Of a stretch of DNA of 64,000 nucleotides, positions 36,666 through 46,397 are shown in pieces; the first letter of the stretch is position 1, and each line of letters begins with the position of its first letter. Both the position numbers and the translations under genes were made by a program. The stretch is taken from NCBI GenBank assembly GCA_023390115.1, contig JAEWDM010000035.1:1-64000 (forward strand), in the 5' to 3' direction. Origin of the DNA: Bacillota bacterium. GTDB lineage: Bacteria; Bacillota; Clostridia; Acetivibrionales; DSM-27016. Under the pieces are notes generated by a model that was given only the letters and a program-made list of their open reading frames with translations, had not been told where the DNA came from and made no database searches.

Positions 36666-38057
36666 CTATATTGTGAGAATCCCTCCAGGCGTCTCCAGTA
36701 TCATAAGCACATTCTCTTCTCTGCCTGTTTCCGCGTTTATATATACAAGAAAATCTCTTCCGTTAAGCTTTCCTTTGAACTCATAGGTATATATCTCAGT
36801 CTTATATTCTGTGGGTATCATTGCAAAGCCTGAGCTCAGAACCTTTACCTTGGGATTTATAAGCTTTCTTGCCTCCTCCTCGCTGACCTTGGGCTTCGGG
36901 ATTTTCCTCTCCGAGTGCGATGAAAGATATCCCCTGCTCTCAAAGCCCAAAACCTCTCCATCGTCCAGAGAAATTTTAACCTTTATCAAATCGGGATATA
37001 CGACAACACCATCCTGCTCATAGGCATAATTTATTACCGCCGTGTTGTCTTCCTTCAGATAATAGGTATCCTTCATATTCTTATAGCCATTTTCATCCAG
37101 AAATTTTTTCCCCATGGCCTTTGCCTGATCCACATCTATTTTTGCATTTGCCACAGGCTTGTTATAGAGCATCTGATATAAGTGCCCTCCCTTTTGTGTT
37201 ATATCTACGATAGCAGTCTGGTCCTTGTCGGCATTTTTAAATGTTACCTTGTAGCTGTAAGTTTTAATAGGAGGAGAATCATTTTTGCCGTTTTCCTCAA
37301 CAACCGCAGATTTATTTCCGTCAAACAGCTTCATTACGCGTTTTTTCCCCTCCTCTACGCTTATTGCATCACCTGTCAGGCCCTTTAATTCAGTCTTTGC
37401 AAGATGATCTGAAAAAGGCCCGTCATAAATCAGCGTAGGATAGTCCTGAAAGGTTTTATCTATATTCTCAAACTGCTTTGAGGGCATCTCGGCAGAGGCT
37501 TTTTTAAAAAACGGAGTTCCCTTCTGTGCTAATTCACCCCATTTTATCCTTCCCGAGGTAATCTGCGTCTGAAGCTCGTTTAAGCTTTTACCAAGAGTTG
37601 AAGCATATCCGTACAGGCTTTCAATAGTTTTATACTGATCCTCCGTCAGAGCCTTTCCCTGCATGTTCTGATTATTCAGAGAGTAAGAAAGGTCCCCCAC
37701 CTGAGTGAGAAACTTTGACGTATTAGCCAGTACCTGCTGAGAAACAGGGAGCTGCCCAAGATTCTCCTGTGCAAGGTTAGCCTGTCTCCACGCCTCCTGA
37801 AGTGTGGATGCTGTCTTTGCCGGAGAAGATGATATAAGCGATTTTATCAGCAGCACATCCACATTATTTACATATCCCACCATGTCGTAAAAAGCTCTGT
37901 TGTACTGGTTATTAATATGCTGCGTCAGATCGGCAGCACGCTTGTACTGGTATATTCCCCATATGGCGACTATTGCGATAGCAATAATAACAACACTGTA
38001 CATTTTCCTGTCGGACAGCCTTTGTTTAAAGTCTAACAGCTTTTCTCTCAAGCCCAA
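36666..38057 (-). CDS. ypeB: Germination protein YpeB
   Basis: 463 residues, required in Bacillus to localise and protect SleB in dormant spores. An N-terminal transmembrane helix (residues about 18-35: YSVVIIAIAIVAIWGIYQY) is followed by a helical region to about 230 and two PepSY-like repeats in the last half, ending in VYINAETGREENVLMILETPGG. Start is TTG at 38057 after GGAGGTGGGAA. It lies 53 bases after sleB, the standard germination operon order. Confidence 0.93.
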   Translation of the reverse strand: MGLREKLLDFKQRLSDRKMYSVVIIAIAIVAIWGIYQYKRAADLTQHINNQYNRAFYDMVGYVNNVDVLLIKSLISSSPAKTASTLQEAWRQANLAQENLGQLPVSQQVLANTSKFLTQVGDLSYSLNNQNMQGKALTEDQYKTIESLYGYASTLGKSLNELQTQITSGRIKWGELAQKGTPFFKKASAEMPSKQFENIDKTFQDYPTLIYDGPFSDHLAKTELKGLTGDAISVEEGKKRVMKLFDGNKSAVVEENGKNDSPPIKTYSYKVTFKNADKDQTAIVDITQKGGHLYQMLYNKPVANAKIDVDQAKAMGKKFLDENGYKNMKDTYYLKEDNTAVINYAYEQDGVVVYPDLIKVKISLDDGEVLGFESRGYLSSHSERKIPKPKVSEEEARKLINPKVKVLSSGFAMIPTEYKTEIYTYEFKGKLNGRDFLVYINAETGREENVLMILETPGGILTI

Positions 38058-38110
38058 ATTCCCACCTCCGTGAATTTATTCCAAATAGTTTCTTTGCCTT
38101 ACACAGCACT

Positions 38111-38566
38111 TTACTTTGCAAAATTATGCTTGCCTATTTTTGTAACCACCTGTCTGCTCCAAATCCAGCTGCTGGTAGCAGTGGCTGGATTCCAATAATA
38201 TATGCAGCCGTTTGTCGGGTCCCATCCATTTAAAGCATCCCTCGCCGCCCTTACTACCGATGAACCGCTGTCGATAGGAACATTTATCTGCCCATCGCTC
38301 ACCGCTGTAAAAGCCCCCGGTTGGTATATTACTCCTGCTATGCTTTTAGGAAAGGCCGCATCCCTTGTCCTGTTCAGAATTACGGCGCCCACGGCAACCT
38401 GTCCCTCATAGGGTTCGCCTCTGGCCTCTCCGTTTATGGCTCTGGCTAACAGCTGCTCATCTCCTATGCCGTTTCCTTCGGCATAAAAGGGTTTGTTATA
38501 AGCAATCGTGCTAATTATTACAAAGGCTGCTGCAAGGACAATCGACAGAATCTTCACCCTTTTCAA
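38111..38566 (-). CDS. sleB: Spore cortex-lytic enzyme SleB
   Basis: 151-residue cell-wall hydrolase acting as a lytic transglycosylase on spore cortex during germination. A signal peptide or anchor (residues about 7-25) precedes the Hydrolase_2 domain: LLARAINGEARGEPYEG with the catalytic Glu, GQVAVGAVILNR, and SWIWSRQVVTKIGKHNFAK at the end. It lacks the N-terminal peptidoglycan-binding domain of Bacillus SleB and so is the short clostridial type. Start TTG at 38566 follows GGAGGAAGG. A sigma-G-like promoter overlaps a palindrome upstream, in line with SleB being forespore-made in Bacillus. Confidence 0.92.
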   Translation of the reverse strand: MKRVKILSIVLAAAFVIISTIAYNKPFYAEGNGIGDEQLLARAINGEARGEPYEGQVAVGAVILNRTRDAAFPKSIAGVIYQPGAFTAVSDGQINVPIDSGSSVVRAARDALNGWDPTNGCIYYWNPATATSSWIWSRQVVTKIGKHNFAK

Positions 38567-38626
38567 GCATTCCTTCCTCCTCTCTCAATTGTTACCCATG
38601 CAGATATTTTTTGTTTGCGCACAAAA

Positions 38627-38659
38627 AAATATGCACAGGAAGGCCTTCCTTATGCATAT
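38627..38659 (-). promoter_or_regulatory. Palindrome that is both a terminator and a sigma-G-like promoter
   Basis: A near-perfect palindrome at 38629-38659 centres on AGGAAGGCCTTCCT and on the minus strand is followed by seven T. It lies just after the YhaN-like gene and fits an intrinsic terminator. The same bases supply TGCATA, a 17-base spacer and CATATTT in front of sleB, a match to the sigma-G pattern. Confidence 0.5.
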
Positions 38660-38678
38660 TTGTTCTGTCTTTTTTCTA

Positions 38679-41357
38679 TCACAGCTCTATAACGTTAATT
38701 TCACTGCATATTTGTCTTGCAAGCTCTACCTCCCTGCTTTTGCACGTGAATAACAATACCTGCCTCCCTCGCGACAGCCCATATAAAAAATTAAATGCTT
38801 CTGCTGTCCTTTTATCGTCATACTGTGCAAATATCTCATCCATAATGAAAGGCACATTCTCGCCGTCTTTAGCAATAAGCTGAGCGGCAGAAATCCTGAG
38901 TGCAAGGTACATCTGGTCTACAGTACCTCCGCTTAACGCCACAGCAGGCACAACCTCTCCCGTTTCAGGCGCTATAGCCTTTAAAAGCAGTGAAGCGTCG
39001 GCTCTGAGATCGATGTATTTTCCTGCCGTTATACTGCTTATATTATCTCCAAGCTTTTTGTTCAAAGCAGGTACAAAGTCTCTTTGCAGCTCTATGCTTG
39101 CCTCAGAAAGAACATCTGCAGCCATTTTTAATGAAGCATTTATGTCCTCAAGCTTGGCCTTTTGCGCTTCCAGCTCTTCTATTTCAGCACCAATATTTTG
39201 CAAAGCCGGAGCAGCTTCCTCCATGCCCTTAATAAGGGTTTCGTACTCCCTTATACTTAGCGAGGCCTCCTCCAGCTCCCCGCATGTTTTAACACGATCT
39301 TTTTCCAGTAATTCCTCAAGCCCTGCAGCCCCGATATCCGCTCCGGCGCTCTTTAATACTTTAAAGTCATTATATATACCGGAATATAAAGCTCTTACAG
39401 CCTCGTGCAGAAAAAGCTGTTCAACTTCCGCTGAAGCCTCCTCTGCCTTTTTTTCAAGGTGATTTATTTTCTCCGACGCACTTAAAATTTTGCTCTCTAT
39501 GCTTTGCCTGCTGTTAACATTCTCTCCGCACAATGCACTGGCATTTTTTAAATATGTATCCAGTCCCCGCCGCAGCTCATTATCTCTCTTCAGGACATAG
39601 CTCATTTCCGCTTTGGCTTCATTATATTTTCTTACCGAGTGCCGGAAGGCTTTAATATCCTCCTGCGAAAGCTGTCCGCCGCACCCGCTTGCTATTCCCG
39701 AACAGTTAAGCACAGCCTCAATTTTACTTTTAAGCACATGCCTCATGCTCATATTTTCCTGGAGCTCCCCCTCAAGCCTGGTTAAATCGAGCTTCAAATG
39801 CTCCTGTCGTCTTACCTCCCCCTCATAAAGCACCCTTTTTTTGAGAAAGTCCTCTACCGTATCGGCATGTGCTTTTTTAAGAAGCATTTGCAGAAGCTCC
39901 CTCTTTTTATTAATATCTTCAGATAACCTGCTTTCATTTATAAAAGCAGATCTTTTTTGATCCCTAAGCTTACTCAGCTCTGCCGCTCCTTTACTTCTTA
40001 CAAAAAAGGCCACGGCGGCAGACACAAGCCATACAAAGCCTGCTGCCACTGCTGCCGCGGAGTCCTTTATAAAGCCCGCTGAAAAACTTATCGCACACAA
40101 CGCCGCCAAAGCACCCGTTGTTATGGCATAGGCTCTCTGGCCTGACTGCATATTTCTGATTTTCTCATTAATAACCTCAATGCTGCCTTTATTTTTATCC
40201 TTTTCCATAGACTCAATTTCATCCCTGAGTGTTATTATTCTGTTCTCAGCGTTTACTATGCCGCTTTCGTCATCATGCTGTGCGTTTCTAAAGTTCATCG
40301 AGGCCTGTGTCAAGCTGCCCGCCTTGCCCTCCTCCCGTCTCTTCCGGTCTATTTCCCCGTTAAGCCTCCGTATAACGGCCTCAACCCCCAGAAGGCTGTT
40401 ATAGTCTTCATCCAGCCTGTCCATACCATCATTTCCGAGCGCATGTATTTCTGAAAATCCGGATATTATACTATTGTATTCCTCCATGCAAAGAGAAACG
40501 CTTCGGAGCTCCTTTTCATATCCGTCCATGCCTTCCAGAGCCTGCTCCAATCCCGTTTTTAAGCTTATACACCTTTCAAGCTCCAAATAAAATCCGAGCA
40601 GCTCTTTAAGACTCCTTAAAAAAGCCTCTTTCTTTTCCAACTCTTTTTTAGCAGCCTCAGCCTCGTCCAAACAGCTTTTTGTTTTATTCAGCAAAACACT
40701 TTTTTCCAGTAACTGACTGCGTATTGAATTCAGCTCCGAAAGCCTTGAAGAAATTCTGTCCAGCGGGCGTGTAGAGGTTTTATCAGTACCCACATGGTTT
40801 TTTAAGGCATCCTTTAACGCTTCACTTGCTCTTTTAAAGGAAATATCCTCATAGCCGGTATGAGCTATATTTGTAAGCCTGCTTAAAAGCTCCCTGCCGC
40901 CATCCTCTCCTATCCTCGCATCCATTTGCCCTATAAACACGGTTTTATTAAAGCATGCCTCATTCATCCCCAGGTGCTTTTCCGCAAACCTCGGTCTTTT
41001 ATCCTTACCAACCTGAAAGGTGTCTGTGATGTCATTGAAAAAAGAATCAAATATTCGTACCGAATTGTTTGCAAAGCTTCTTCCCACTCTATACCTTTCG
41101 CCGTTGTCAAGTACATATTCCATAATGCCTGAAAACTCATTTGCGCTCCACGGCTTATACATTTTAAGAGGCGAGGGCCTTCCGTCCTTTGTCCCCTTTC
41201 CCCCCTTAATTCCAAAAAGCATTGATCTTATAAAGCACTGAAGAGAAGTCTTTCCCGATTCATTAGCTCCAAAAATTACATTCAGCCCCGGGTTAAGCTC
41301 CAGTCTCCTGTTTCTCAATTTTCCGAAGCCTTTTATTTCAAGATTTTCTATCCTCAT
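38679..41357 (-). CDS. YhaN-like SMC-type ATPase
   Basis: About 892 residues. The start is taken at the ATG at 41357, since GGGGGAG lies just upstream and the protein then begins MRIENLEIKGFGKLRN. Walker A GANESGKT is at about residues 30-37. Long coiled-coil arms flank a central hydrophobic segment (ITTGALAALCAISFSAGF, near residue 420) typical of YhaN. The C-terminal lobe holds ALSGGTVDQMYLALRIS (signature) and PFIMDEIFAQYD (Walker B). It pairs with the YhaO-like nuclease upstream. The likely role is DNA repair or end processing, like SbcC. The membrane segment in the hinge suggests a membrane-attached form. Confidence 0.85.
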   Translation of the reverse strand: MRIENLEIKGFGKLRNRRLELNPGLNVIFGANESGKTSLQCFIRSMLFGIKGGKGTKDGRPSPLKMYKPWSANEFSGIMEYVLDNGERYRVGRSFANNSVRIFDSFFNDITDTFQVGKDKRPRFAEKHLGMNEACFNKTVFIGQMDARIGEDGGRELLSRLTNIAHTGYEDISFKRASEALKDALKNHVGTDKTSTRPLDRISSRLSELNSIRSQLLEKSVLLNKTKSCLDEAEAAKKELEKKEAFLRSLKELLGFYLELERCISLKTGLEQALEGMDGYEKELRSVSLCMEEYNSIISGFSEIHALGNDGMDRLDEDYNSLLGVEAVIRRLNGEIDRKRREEGKAGSLTQASMNFRNAQHDDESGIVNAENRIITLRDEIESMEKDKNKGSIEVINEKIRNMQSGQRAYAITTGALAALCAISFSAGFIKDSAAAVAAGFVWLVSAAVAFFVRSKGAAELSKLRDQKRSAFINESRLSEDINKKRELLQMLLKKAHADTVEDFLKKRVLYEGEVRRQEHLKLDLTRLEGELQENMSMRHVLKSKIEAVLNCSGIASGCGGQLSQEDIKAFRHSVRKYNEAKAEMSYVLKRDNELRRGLDTYLKNASALCGENVNSRQSIESKILSASEKINHLEKKAEEASAEVEQLFLHEAVRALYSGIYNDFKVLKSAGADIGAAGLEELLEKDRVKTCGELEEASLSIREYETLIKGMEEAAPALQNIGAEIEELEAQKAKLEDINASLKMAADVLSEASIELQRDFVPALNKKLGDNISSITAGKYIDLRADASLLLKAIAPETGEVVPAVALSGGTVDQMYLALRISAAQLIAKDGENVPFIMDEIFAQYDDKRTAEAFNFLYGLSRGRQVLLFTCKSREVELARQICSEINVIEL

Positions 41358-41422
41358 AGCTCCCCCATTAAAACTGCCCCTGTATAACACACTGTAACAG
41401 GCTCTCTTCGGGAATGCAAGGG

Positions 41423-42607
41423 CTAGTCAATCTCGACCCTGCCCTTTTCCAGTGCTTCAAGGCCGTAATACATGGCCTTCTGCAAAAGCTCTCTGTCGCG
41501 GCTCCCTCGAGCCTCGTCCATCAGGTTAAGGATCTTGCGCACAAACAGCCCTCTAAGCCCGGGCTCATTTATTATTTCCTCTATATTATAATCCGTGCCT
41601 GCCTCATTCGCCAGCTTTAAAAAGAACAGCTTATCCCGGAAATAGTCTTCTATAAGCTCTGTCTTAACCCACTTAAAGTCTCCGACGGCCCCCCTTAGCG
41701 TTACGGAATACAATCCGTCGGAATATCTTCCGTCGCAAGGTTTTTTTTCACCGGGCCTGCCGGCAGGGCACAGGCATATTGCATCCTCAATTTTTGATAT
41801 AACCTGCTGCTCGCTGTAACACCCGCTTATATTGATGTCCTTTTGTTCATAAAACCTTTTCCCAAGCGTTAAAAACCTCAAATCAAGCTTACTTGACTTT
41901 TCATTGCCCTTGCATATACTTCCTACAAAAGCCCCATGCTCCCCTGGCTCATCAAATCCAAGTGCTTCAGGGCTTCCGGGATTGTATACCAAGCCGTGCC
42001 CGCCTATATTCTCCATCCTGTTGTGAAAATGTCCAAGAGCTATATAGTCCATATTTAATGCCGCCAGATCATGCCCCGACATTGGATTATATACAGAGGC
42101 TTTAAAATTCATATCCACAGTTCCATGAGTTAAAAGAATGTTTATACAGCCTTCATCCACAGGGCCTATTCCGGAAATCAGCGGCTGTTCCTCATAAAAG
42201 CCGCCAAAGCCCGCACCATATATACAAACCCCCATATCATGAAGCTTTACGCAGGAGCTTTCTCCCGCCAATATGTAAACATTATCGCTCCACTTAAATT
42301 TTTCATAGTAACAGCCGGGGATATAAGGATCATGGTTGCCCGGAGCTATAAAGACCTTTATATGCCTTATACTGTTAAAAGCATCATTAATAAGCTCTAT
42401 AGTGGATTTTTTTATATAGTTATGCTCGTAAAGATCCCCGCTTACCAGCAGCATATCCACATTCTCGTCCCTTGCCGCGTCAATTATCCTTTTAAATACC
42501 TCTTTTAAATCCCTCTGTCTTAATTGCGCTTTTTCATAGCTTGCCAAAGAGGTAAACGGAGCGTCAAGATGCACGTCCGCACAATGAAGAAATTTTACAC
42601 TTTTCAC
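41423..42607 (-). CDS. YhaO-like metallophosphoesterase
   Basis: About 394 residues. SbcD/Mre11-type motifs: DVHLD (residues 10-14 after the chosen start), SGDLYEHN, GNHDP, LTHG, and ALGHFHNR. The C-terminal domain differs from SbcD and contains EEIINEPGLRGLFVRKIL. It is the nuclease partner of the YhaN-like gene, as SbcD is of SbcC. The start is not clear: a GTG at 42607 is used, but a GTG at 42622 is possible because GGGAGG lies just before it. It is 50-65 bases downstream of the GAF-domain gene, in the same direction. Confidence 0.85.
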   Translation of the reverse strand: MKSVKFLHCADVHLDAPFTSLASYEKAQLRQRDLKEVFKRIIDAARDENVDMLLVSGDLYEHNYIKKSTIELINDAFNSIRHIKVFIAPGNHDPYIPGCYYEKFKWSDNVYILAGESSCVKLHDMGVCIYGAGFGGFYEEQPLISGIGPVDEGCINILLTHGTVDMNFKASVYNPMSGHDLAALNMDYIALGHFHNRMENIGGHGLVYNPGSPEALGFDEPGEHGAFVGSICKGNEKSSKLDLRFLTLGKRFYEQKDINISGCYSEQQVISKIEDAICLCPAGRPGEKKPCDGRYSDGLYSVTLRGAVGDFKWVKTELIEDYFRDKLFFLKLANEAGTDYNIEEIINEPGLRGLFVRKILNLMDEARGSRDRELLQKAMYYGLEALEKGRVEID

Positions 42608-42656
42608 CCCTGAAAAAAACACCTCCCTGCTGGCATTTTTTATACCGCTTTATTCT

Positions 42657-44585
42657 TTAGAACAATGCTAAAAACTCCTGAAGGTTATTAAAGTCCTTTC
42701 CCAGAACCATCTTCCTGACAGCAATATCCTCCGTGCCTGTTATCAACTCTATTTTTTGCCCGGCATCGGCTTCATACATATTAATTATAAAAATATTGTT
42801 TTCCGTAAAGGGATATACCTTCCTAAAGCTGCCTTTCAGCCTGTCAATCACGGCATTATCCTTAAAAAGAAGATCTCTTTTATCGGATATATAAAACACC
42901 TCCAGCTTATTTAATACCTCAAAGGCCTCTTCTATTCCTTCCGTTAAGTCCTTTTTGAAAAGCTCGGTATAATTAGGCAGTAAAAACTTCTTTTGAGCCT
43001 CAATTGTAAAGAGGTTGCTTATAGCGGGTGCAATATGCCCTGCAACAGTCTCCAAGGTAATCATGTTTTCGACATCATCAATAGCGGTATTTTTGTATTT
43101 AAACACAATTAGTGCTCCCAGAACTTCAATCTCTACCCTGTCTACATATATAGGGAAAATTACTATTCCCGGGCTTACATCTATATCAGATGCAAGCTCC
43201 TCTCCCAGATAATCAAACGCTGCCGCTTCACCCACCTGGTGTATTCTGTCGCCCTCCATAACTCTTTTCCAGTTCCGGTTTACAGCAATCTCTTTTTTCC
43301 GGGTTTCTATGTTCAGAGTTCTGCAAAGGTTAAAGACTTTCTTTTCTCCGTCATATAGAGCAAATATAGCTTTTTCTACAAAAAATGACACCTCAAGGGT
43401 TTTTAACGTAATATCTATAAGTGTATCGACATCAAGAGAGCTGTTTATGTTTTTCATGAGGTTGTTTAAAGAGGTCAGCTTGTCCAGCTTGCCCTGAATC
43501 ATCTCCTTCTGCTCGTTCACCTGCTTAAACAGCATGGCATTTGAGAGAGCAATGTATGTTGAGGACGCAAGGCTTTCTATGAGCTCAAACATGCTATCCT
43601 TATATTCCGTGCCCGTTATTGACTGCCCCAGTGTTACAAACCCTGCTATTGTGTTGTTCTTTATGAGCAGTATTATATAATTGGGCCTTAAAGGAGCAAG
43701 CAGCTCTGATCCCTCAATGAAAAGATCGCTAAAATACTGTGCGTCCCGCTCCTCGCGAAGCTTTATAATTACCTTGTTTGCATCTATCCTCGCCCCCTTG
43801 TTAAAGGTAAGGCTTATTTGTGCATCCATGTCGGTATAGCAGATGTCCTTAAATGCCCTTAAAACATGCTTTTCACTTTTCTCGTCGTACAAAATAAAGC
43901 CGGTAATGCTGTTTTGTGTCAGCTCGGAAAAAACATCTACCGACAAGCTGTAGAGAGAATTAAGGCTCAGCTCGCTTAAGAGCGCCTTTGACGACTGGTT
44001 TATTGCAAAAAGGTTGAATATTTTCTCATCCAGCTCCCGATTGGCCTTCTGAAGCTGCTCATAGCGCCTGTAGTTTTCAAGAGCATTATTTAAAAGCTTT
44101 ATCAACGCCTCAGATATTATGTAGTCTTCATCGTTTAAAGTGCCTGTGGTTTTATTAGATATAAATATAAATCCAAACAGCGTGCTCTCAATTATTAACG
44201 GCATAAAAACAGAAATACTGTACGCATCCAGTATTTCCTCATCAAAAAATTCTTTAAGCAAGGCTTTGTCAAATATAAGGCTGCCATTCAACAAGGCAAA
44301 GCTTTCCAGCTTTTCATTGCTTTTTATGGTAGTAACGGCATTATCAAAGCCCTTAATCTTTCTTAAAACGTAGCTGTCTCCCTCCAGCACAAAAACAGCC
44401 GACCTTCCTATAGTAAGAAGCTCATTAACAAAATCGAAGCCCGCTTCTATTATCTGCTCAAAATTCAGCTTTTGTGAAAAGAACTCAATAGCCTGTATCA
44501 ATCCCGCATATCTGAATAATTTTACCGATAAATCCTCGACCTTCTTTTGCTCTTCAATTCTATCAAGGATAGATTCGTATTCCAT
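42657..44585 (-). CDS. Multi-GAF-domain sensor-like protein
   Basis: 642 residues, soluble, no transmembrane helix. Three GAF-like domains are visible at about residues 35-165, 200-340 and 375-515, each with typical beta strands (SAVFVLEGDSYVLRKIKG; SITGFILYDEKSEKHVLRAFKD; KAIFALYDGEKKVFNLCRTL). They are joined by coiled-coil helices (NYRRYEQLQKANRELDEKIF; QKEMIQGKLDKLTSLNNLM). The last 120 residues are a separate alpha/beta part. There is no kinase, cyclase or phosphodiesterase domain, so the output is unknown. It is followed by the YhaO-like gene and preceded by a DUF342 gene, and may be coexpressed with both. ATG follows GGGGGAAGG. Confidence 0.75.
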   Translation of the reverse strand: MEYESILDRIEEQKKVEDLSVKLFRYAGLIQAIEFFSQKLNFEQIIEAGFDFVNELLTIGRSAVFVLEGDSYVLRKIKGFDNAVTTIKSNEKLESFALLNGSLIFDKALLKEFFDEEILDAYSISVFMPLIIESTLFGFIFISNKTTGTLNDEDYIISEALIKLLNNALENYRRYEQLQKANRELDEKIFNLFAINQSSKALLSELSLNSLYSLSVDVFSELTQNSITGFILYDEKSEKHVLRAFKDICYTDMDAQISLTFNKGARIDANKVIIKLREERDAQYFSDLFIEGSELLAPLRPNYIILLIKNNTIAGFVTLGQSITGTEYKDSMFELIESLASSTYIALSNAMLFKQVNEQKEMIQGKLDKLTSLNNLMKNINSSLDVDTLIDITLKTLEVSFFVEKAIFALYDGEKKVFNLCRTLNIETRKKEIAVNRNWKRVMEGDRIHQVGEAAAFDYLGEELASDIDVSPGIVIFPIYVDRVEIEVLGALIVFKYKNTAIDDVENMITLETVAGHIAPAISNLFTIEAQKKFLLPNYTELFKKDLTEGIEEAFEVLNKLEVFYISDKRDLLFKDNAVIDRLKGSFRKVYPFTENNIFIINMYEADAGQKIELITGTEDIAVRKMVLGKDFNNLQEFLALF

Positions 44586-44653
44586 TAACCTTCCCCCTTA
44601 AAAATCCTGCACCCAAGAAGTTTTTTAAGATTATTCCTTTTCAAATAAACATA

Positions 44654-46243
44654 TCAAAGCTCCTTTAATATCCCGTTATGAACATAAAAGCATGTACTTA
44701 AGGTAACCTTGTTCAACTCCTTTGTGATTCTGTTGATTTCAATTACAGTGCCGGGATAGGCCTTTTTAAGTATGCAAATTTCTCCTTCTCCATGAGTCTT
44801 CAAATAATTAATAAAAACCCTTTTCTCATCCTCCAGAAGCTTAAGCTTATCTCTTGCACTGTTGTATTTCTCTCTCAGATTATCCCACATTACACTTTGC
44901 TCCCTTGTGAGATTTGAGGAGTTCGAATATATTGACATTTCCTGCTTGTACCTGCTTAAGCAGCTTTTAGAAGCCTCAATATCCCGTATGGACTTCTCCA
45001 GCTTATCCTTTAAATCATTTCTGTCAAAGCCCTTAACACAAATAGAAGTACGCTTCTCACCCGGGGAACCTATAATTGATGATACCACCTTGATTTCAGC
45101 CTCAATATTTCCCCCTATTATTTGTCCCTTAGGCGAATCAAGAATTACTTCCTTTGCTATAATGTTGCTGTTAAGGCAGTAAAATCCTATATGCACGCTT
45201 CCGTCGCAAACAATTGTTGCATCCGAAATGTATTTTGTATAAATATCCTTTTTTGATTTAACAACCGCCTTATTCTTACCTACAATACCACCCTTTATAA
45301 AAACACTGCCCTCTCGGCTTATTATCTCTCTTACGCTCCCGACGCCATAATCTCCAAGAATCTCCACATCTCTGTTTGCAGTCACCGAAAAGTTATCTTC
45401 TATAGAACCCTTTATGGTTAAAAAGCCGTCAAAGTCAATATTTCCTGTTTTAAAGTCTACATTGCCGGTTATTTCAAGATGGTTTGACACTCCTATCCTG
45501 TCCCCCGAGTAATTGACCGCACCATCCACTAATGCATACAGTGTCGAAACATTGTTCTCATATGCCTCTTTAACTGTTTTTTTATCGTAAAAAAGAGGAT
45601 ATTTTTTGCCTTCCATTGCAAGCAGAGTATTTCCTCTGACCGACTTTCCGGATGTACCCGGAGTGGGATCTCTTCTTTCACCCAACCAATCCCCGGAATG
45701 TACCTTATTTATAAGGTTAAGCTCATAATGGTCGACATTCCCGTCTTCCTTTACCTCCGGCTTAGGCTCTTTCATCTCATACATTTTTATTACCGAATCA
45801 GCTCCGTTTTCAGGGGCTACTCCTTCGGCAATCAGTATCTTTTTGCCATTCTCCAGGCGCTTCAGCAATACGTCATGCTTTACACCGAATATTACGCCAT
45901 TCTCTCCTAATTTAGCTATAATTTCCTTTATGAGATTTATTCTCTTTTCGTTTTGAAGCTCATCTTCTCTTACACACAGAGTTATATAGGCCTTCAATTC
46001 ATCACTGGAAACCTCGACAGCCACTCTCTCCCTCAGCTCCCCAAACTTTACGGGAGGCTTGGGCGCAAACAGAAGTGCATTTTTTACAGCAATAAAGCTT
46101 ATGATCTTAATATTGTTATGCTCAAGCATAAGCCTGTTAAAATCTTCAACCGACATTCCTCTCTTAAAGGATTCAATATAAAAGTCATCCTGCCTTTTTG
46201 TAATCAGTATGTAATCAGATGAAAAAATAATATCATGCCTCAT
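44654..46243 (-). CDS. DUF342 (FapA-like) protein
   Basis: About 529 residues, start at ATG 46243. The N-terminal part ends in KYPLFYDKKTVKEAY. A right-handed beta-helix-like repeat region from about 240 to 390 has polymer-forming repeats (GVSNHLEITGNVDFKTGNIDF, VEILGDYGVGSVREIISREGSVFIKGGIVG, NIIAKEVILDSPKGQIIGGNI). A coiled-coil tail follows. This is the DUF342 or FapA group, known from flagellar assembly and related roles in other bacteria; no flagellar gene is near. Its function here is open. It lies 68 bases before the GAF gene and 100 bases after a terminator, so it probably begins a new transcript. Confidence 0.75.
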   Translation of the reverse strand: MRHDIIFSSDYILITKRQDDFYIESFKRGMSVEDFNRLMLEHNNIKIISFIAVKNALLFAPKPPVKFGELRERVAVEVSSDELKAYITLCVREDELQNEKRINLIKEIIAKLGENGVIFGVKHDVLLKRLENGKKILIAEGVAPENGADSVIKMYEMKEPKPEVKEDGNVDHYELNLINKVHSGDWLGERRDPTPGTSGKSVRGNTLLAMEGKKYPLFYDKKTVKEAYENNVSTLYALVDGAVNYSGDRIGVSNHLEITGNVDFKTGNIDFDGFLTIKGSIEDNFSVTANRDVEILGDYGVGSVREIISREGSVFIKGGIVGKNKAVVKSKKDIYTKYISDATIVCDGSVHIGFYCLNSNIIAKEVILDSPKGQIIGGNIEAEIKVVSSIIGSPGEKRTSICVKGFDRNDLKDKLEKSIRDIEASKSCLSRYKQEMSIYSNSSNLTREQSVMWDNLREKYNSARDKLKLLEDEKRVFINYLKTHGEGEICILKKAYPGTVIEINRITKELNKVTLSTCFYVHNGILKEL

Positions 46244-46344
46244 CTTAAACCCCACTCACTCTTATAATAGAGTAATTTGTTCTTGCAAAAAATCCCCATT
46301 AACTTAATTATTCGACATAAAATACTTTTTCCCTTTTATTATAC

Positions 46345-46378
46345 AAAAAAAGGCTTAATAATTAAGCCATTTTCTTTT
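46345..46378 (-). terminator. Terminator after the PspA module
   Basis: GGCTTAA and TTAAGCC pair across a three-base loop. On the minus strand the stem is followed by seven T. It closes the transcript of the coiled-coil membrane gene. Confidence 0.75.
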
Positions 46379-46397
46379 ACCTTAATAAGAATTGATT

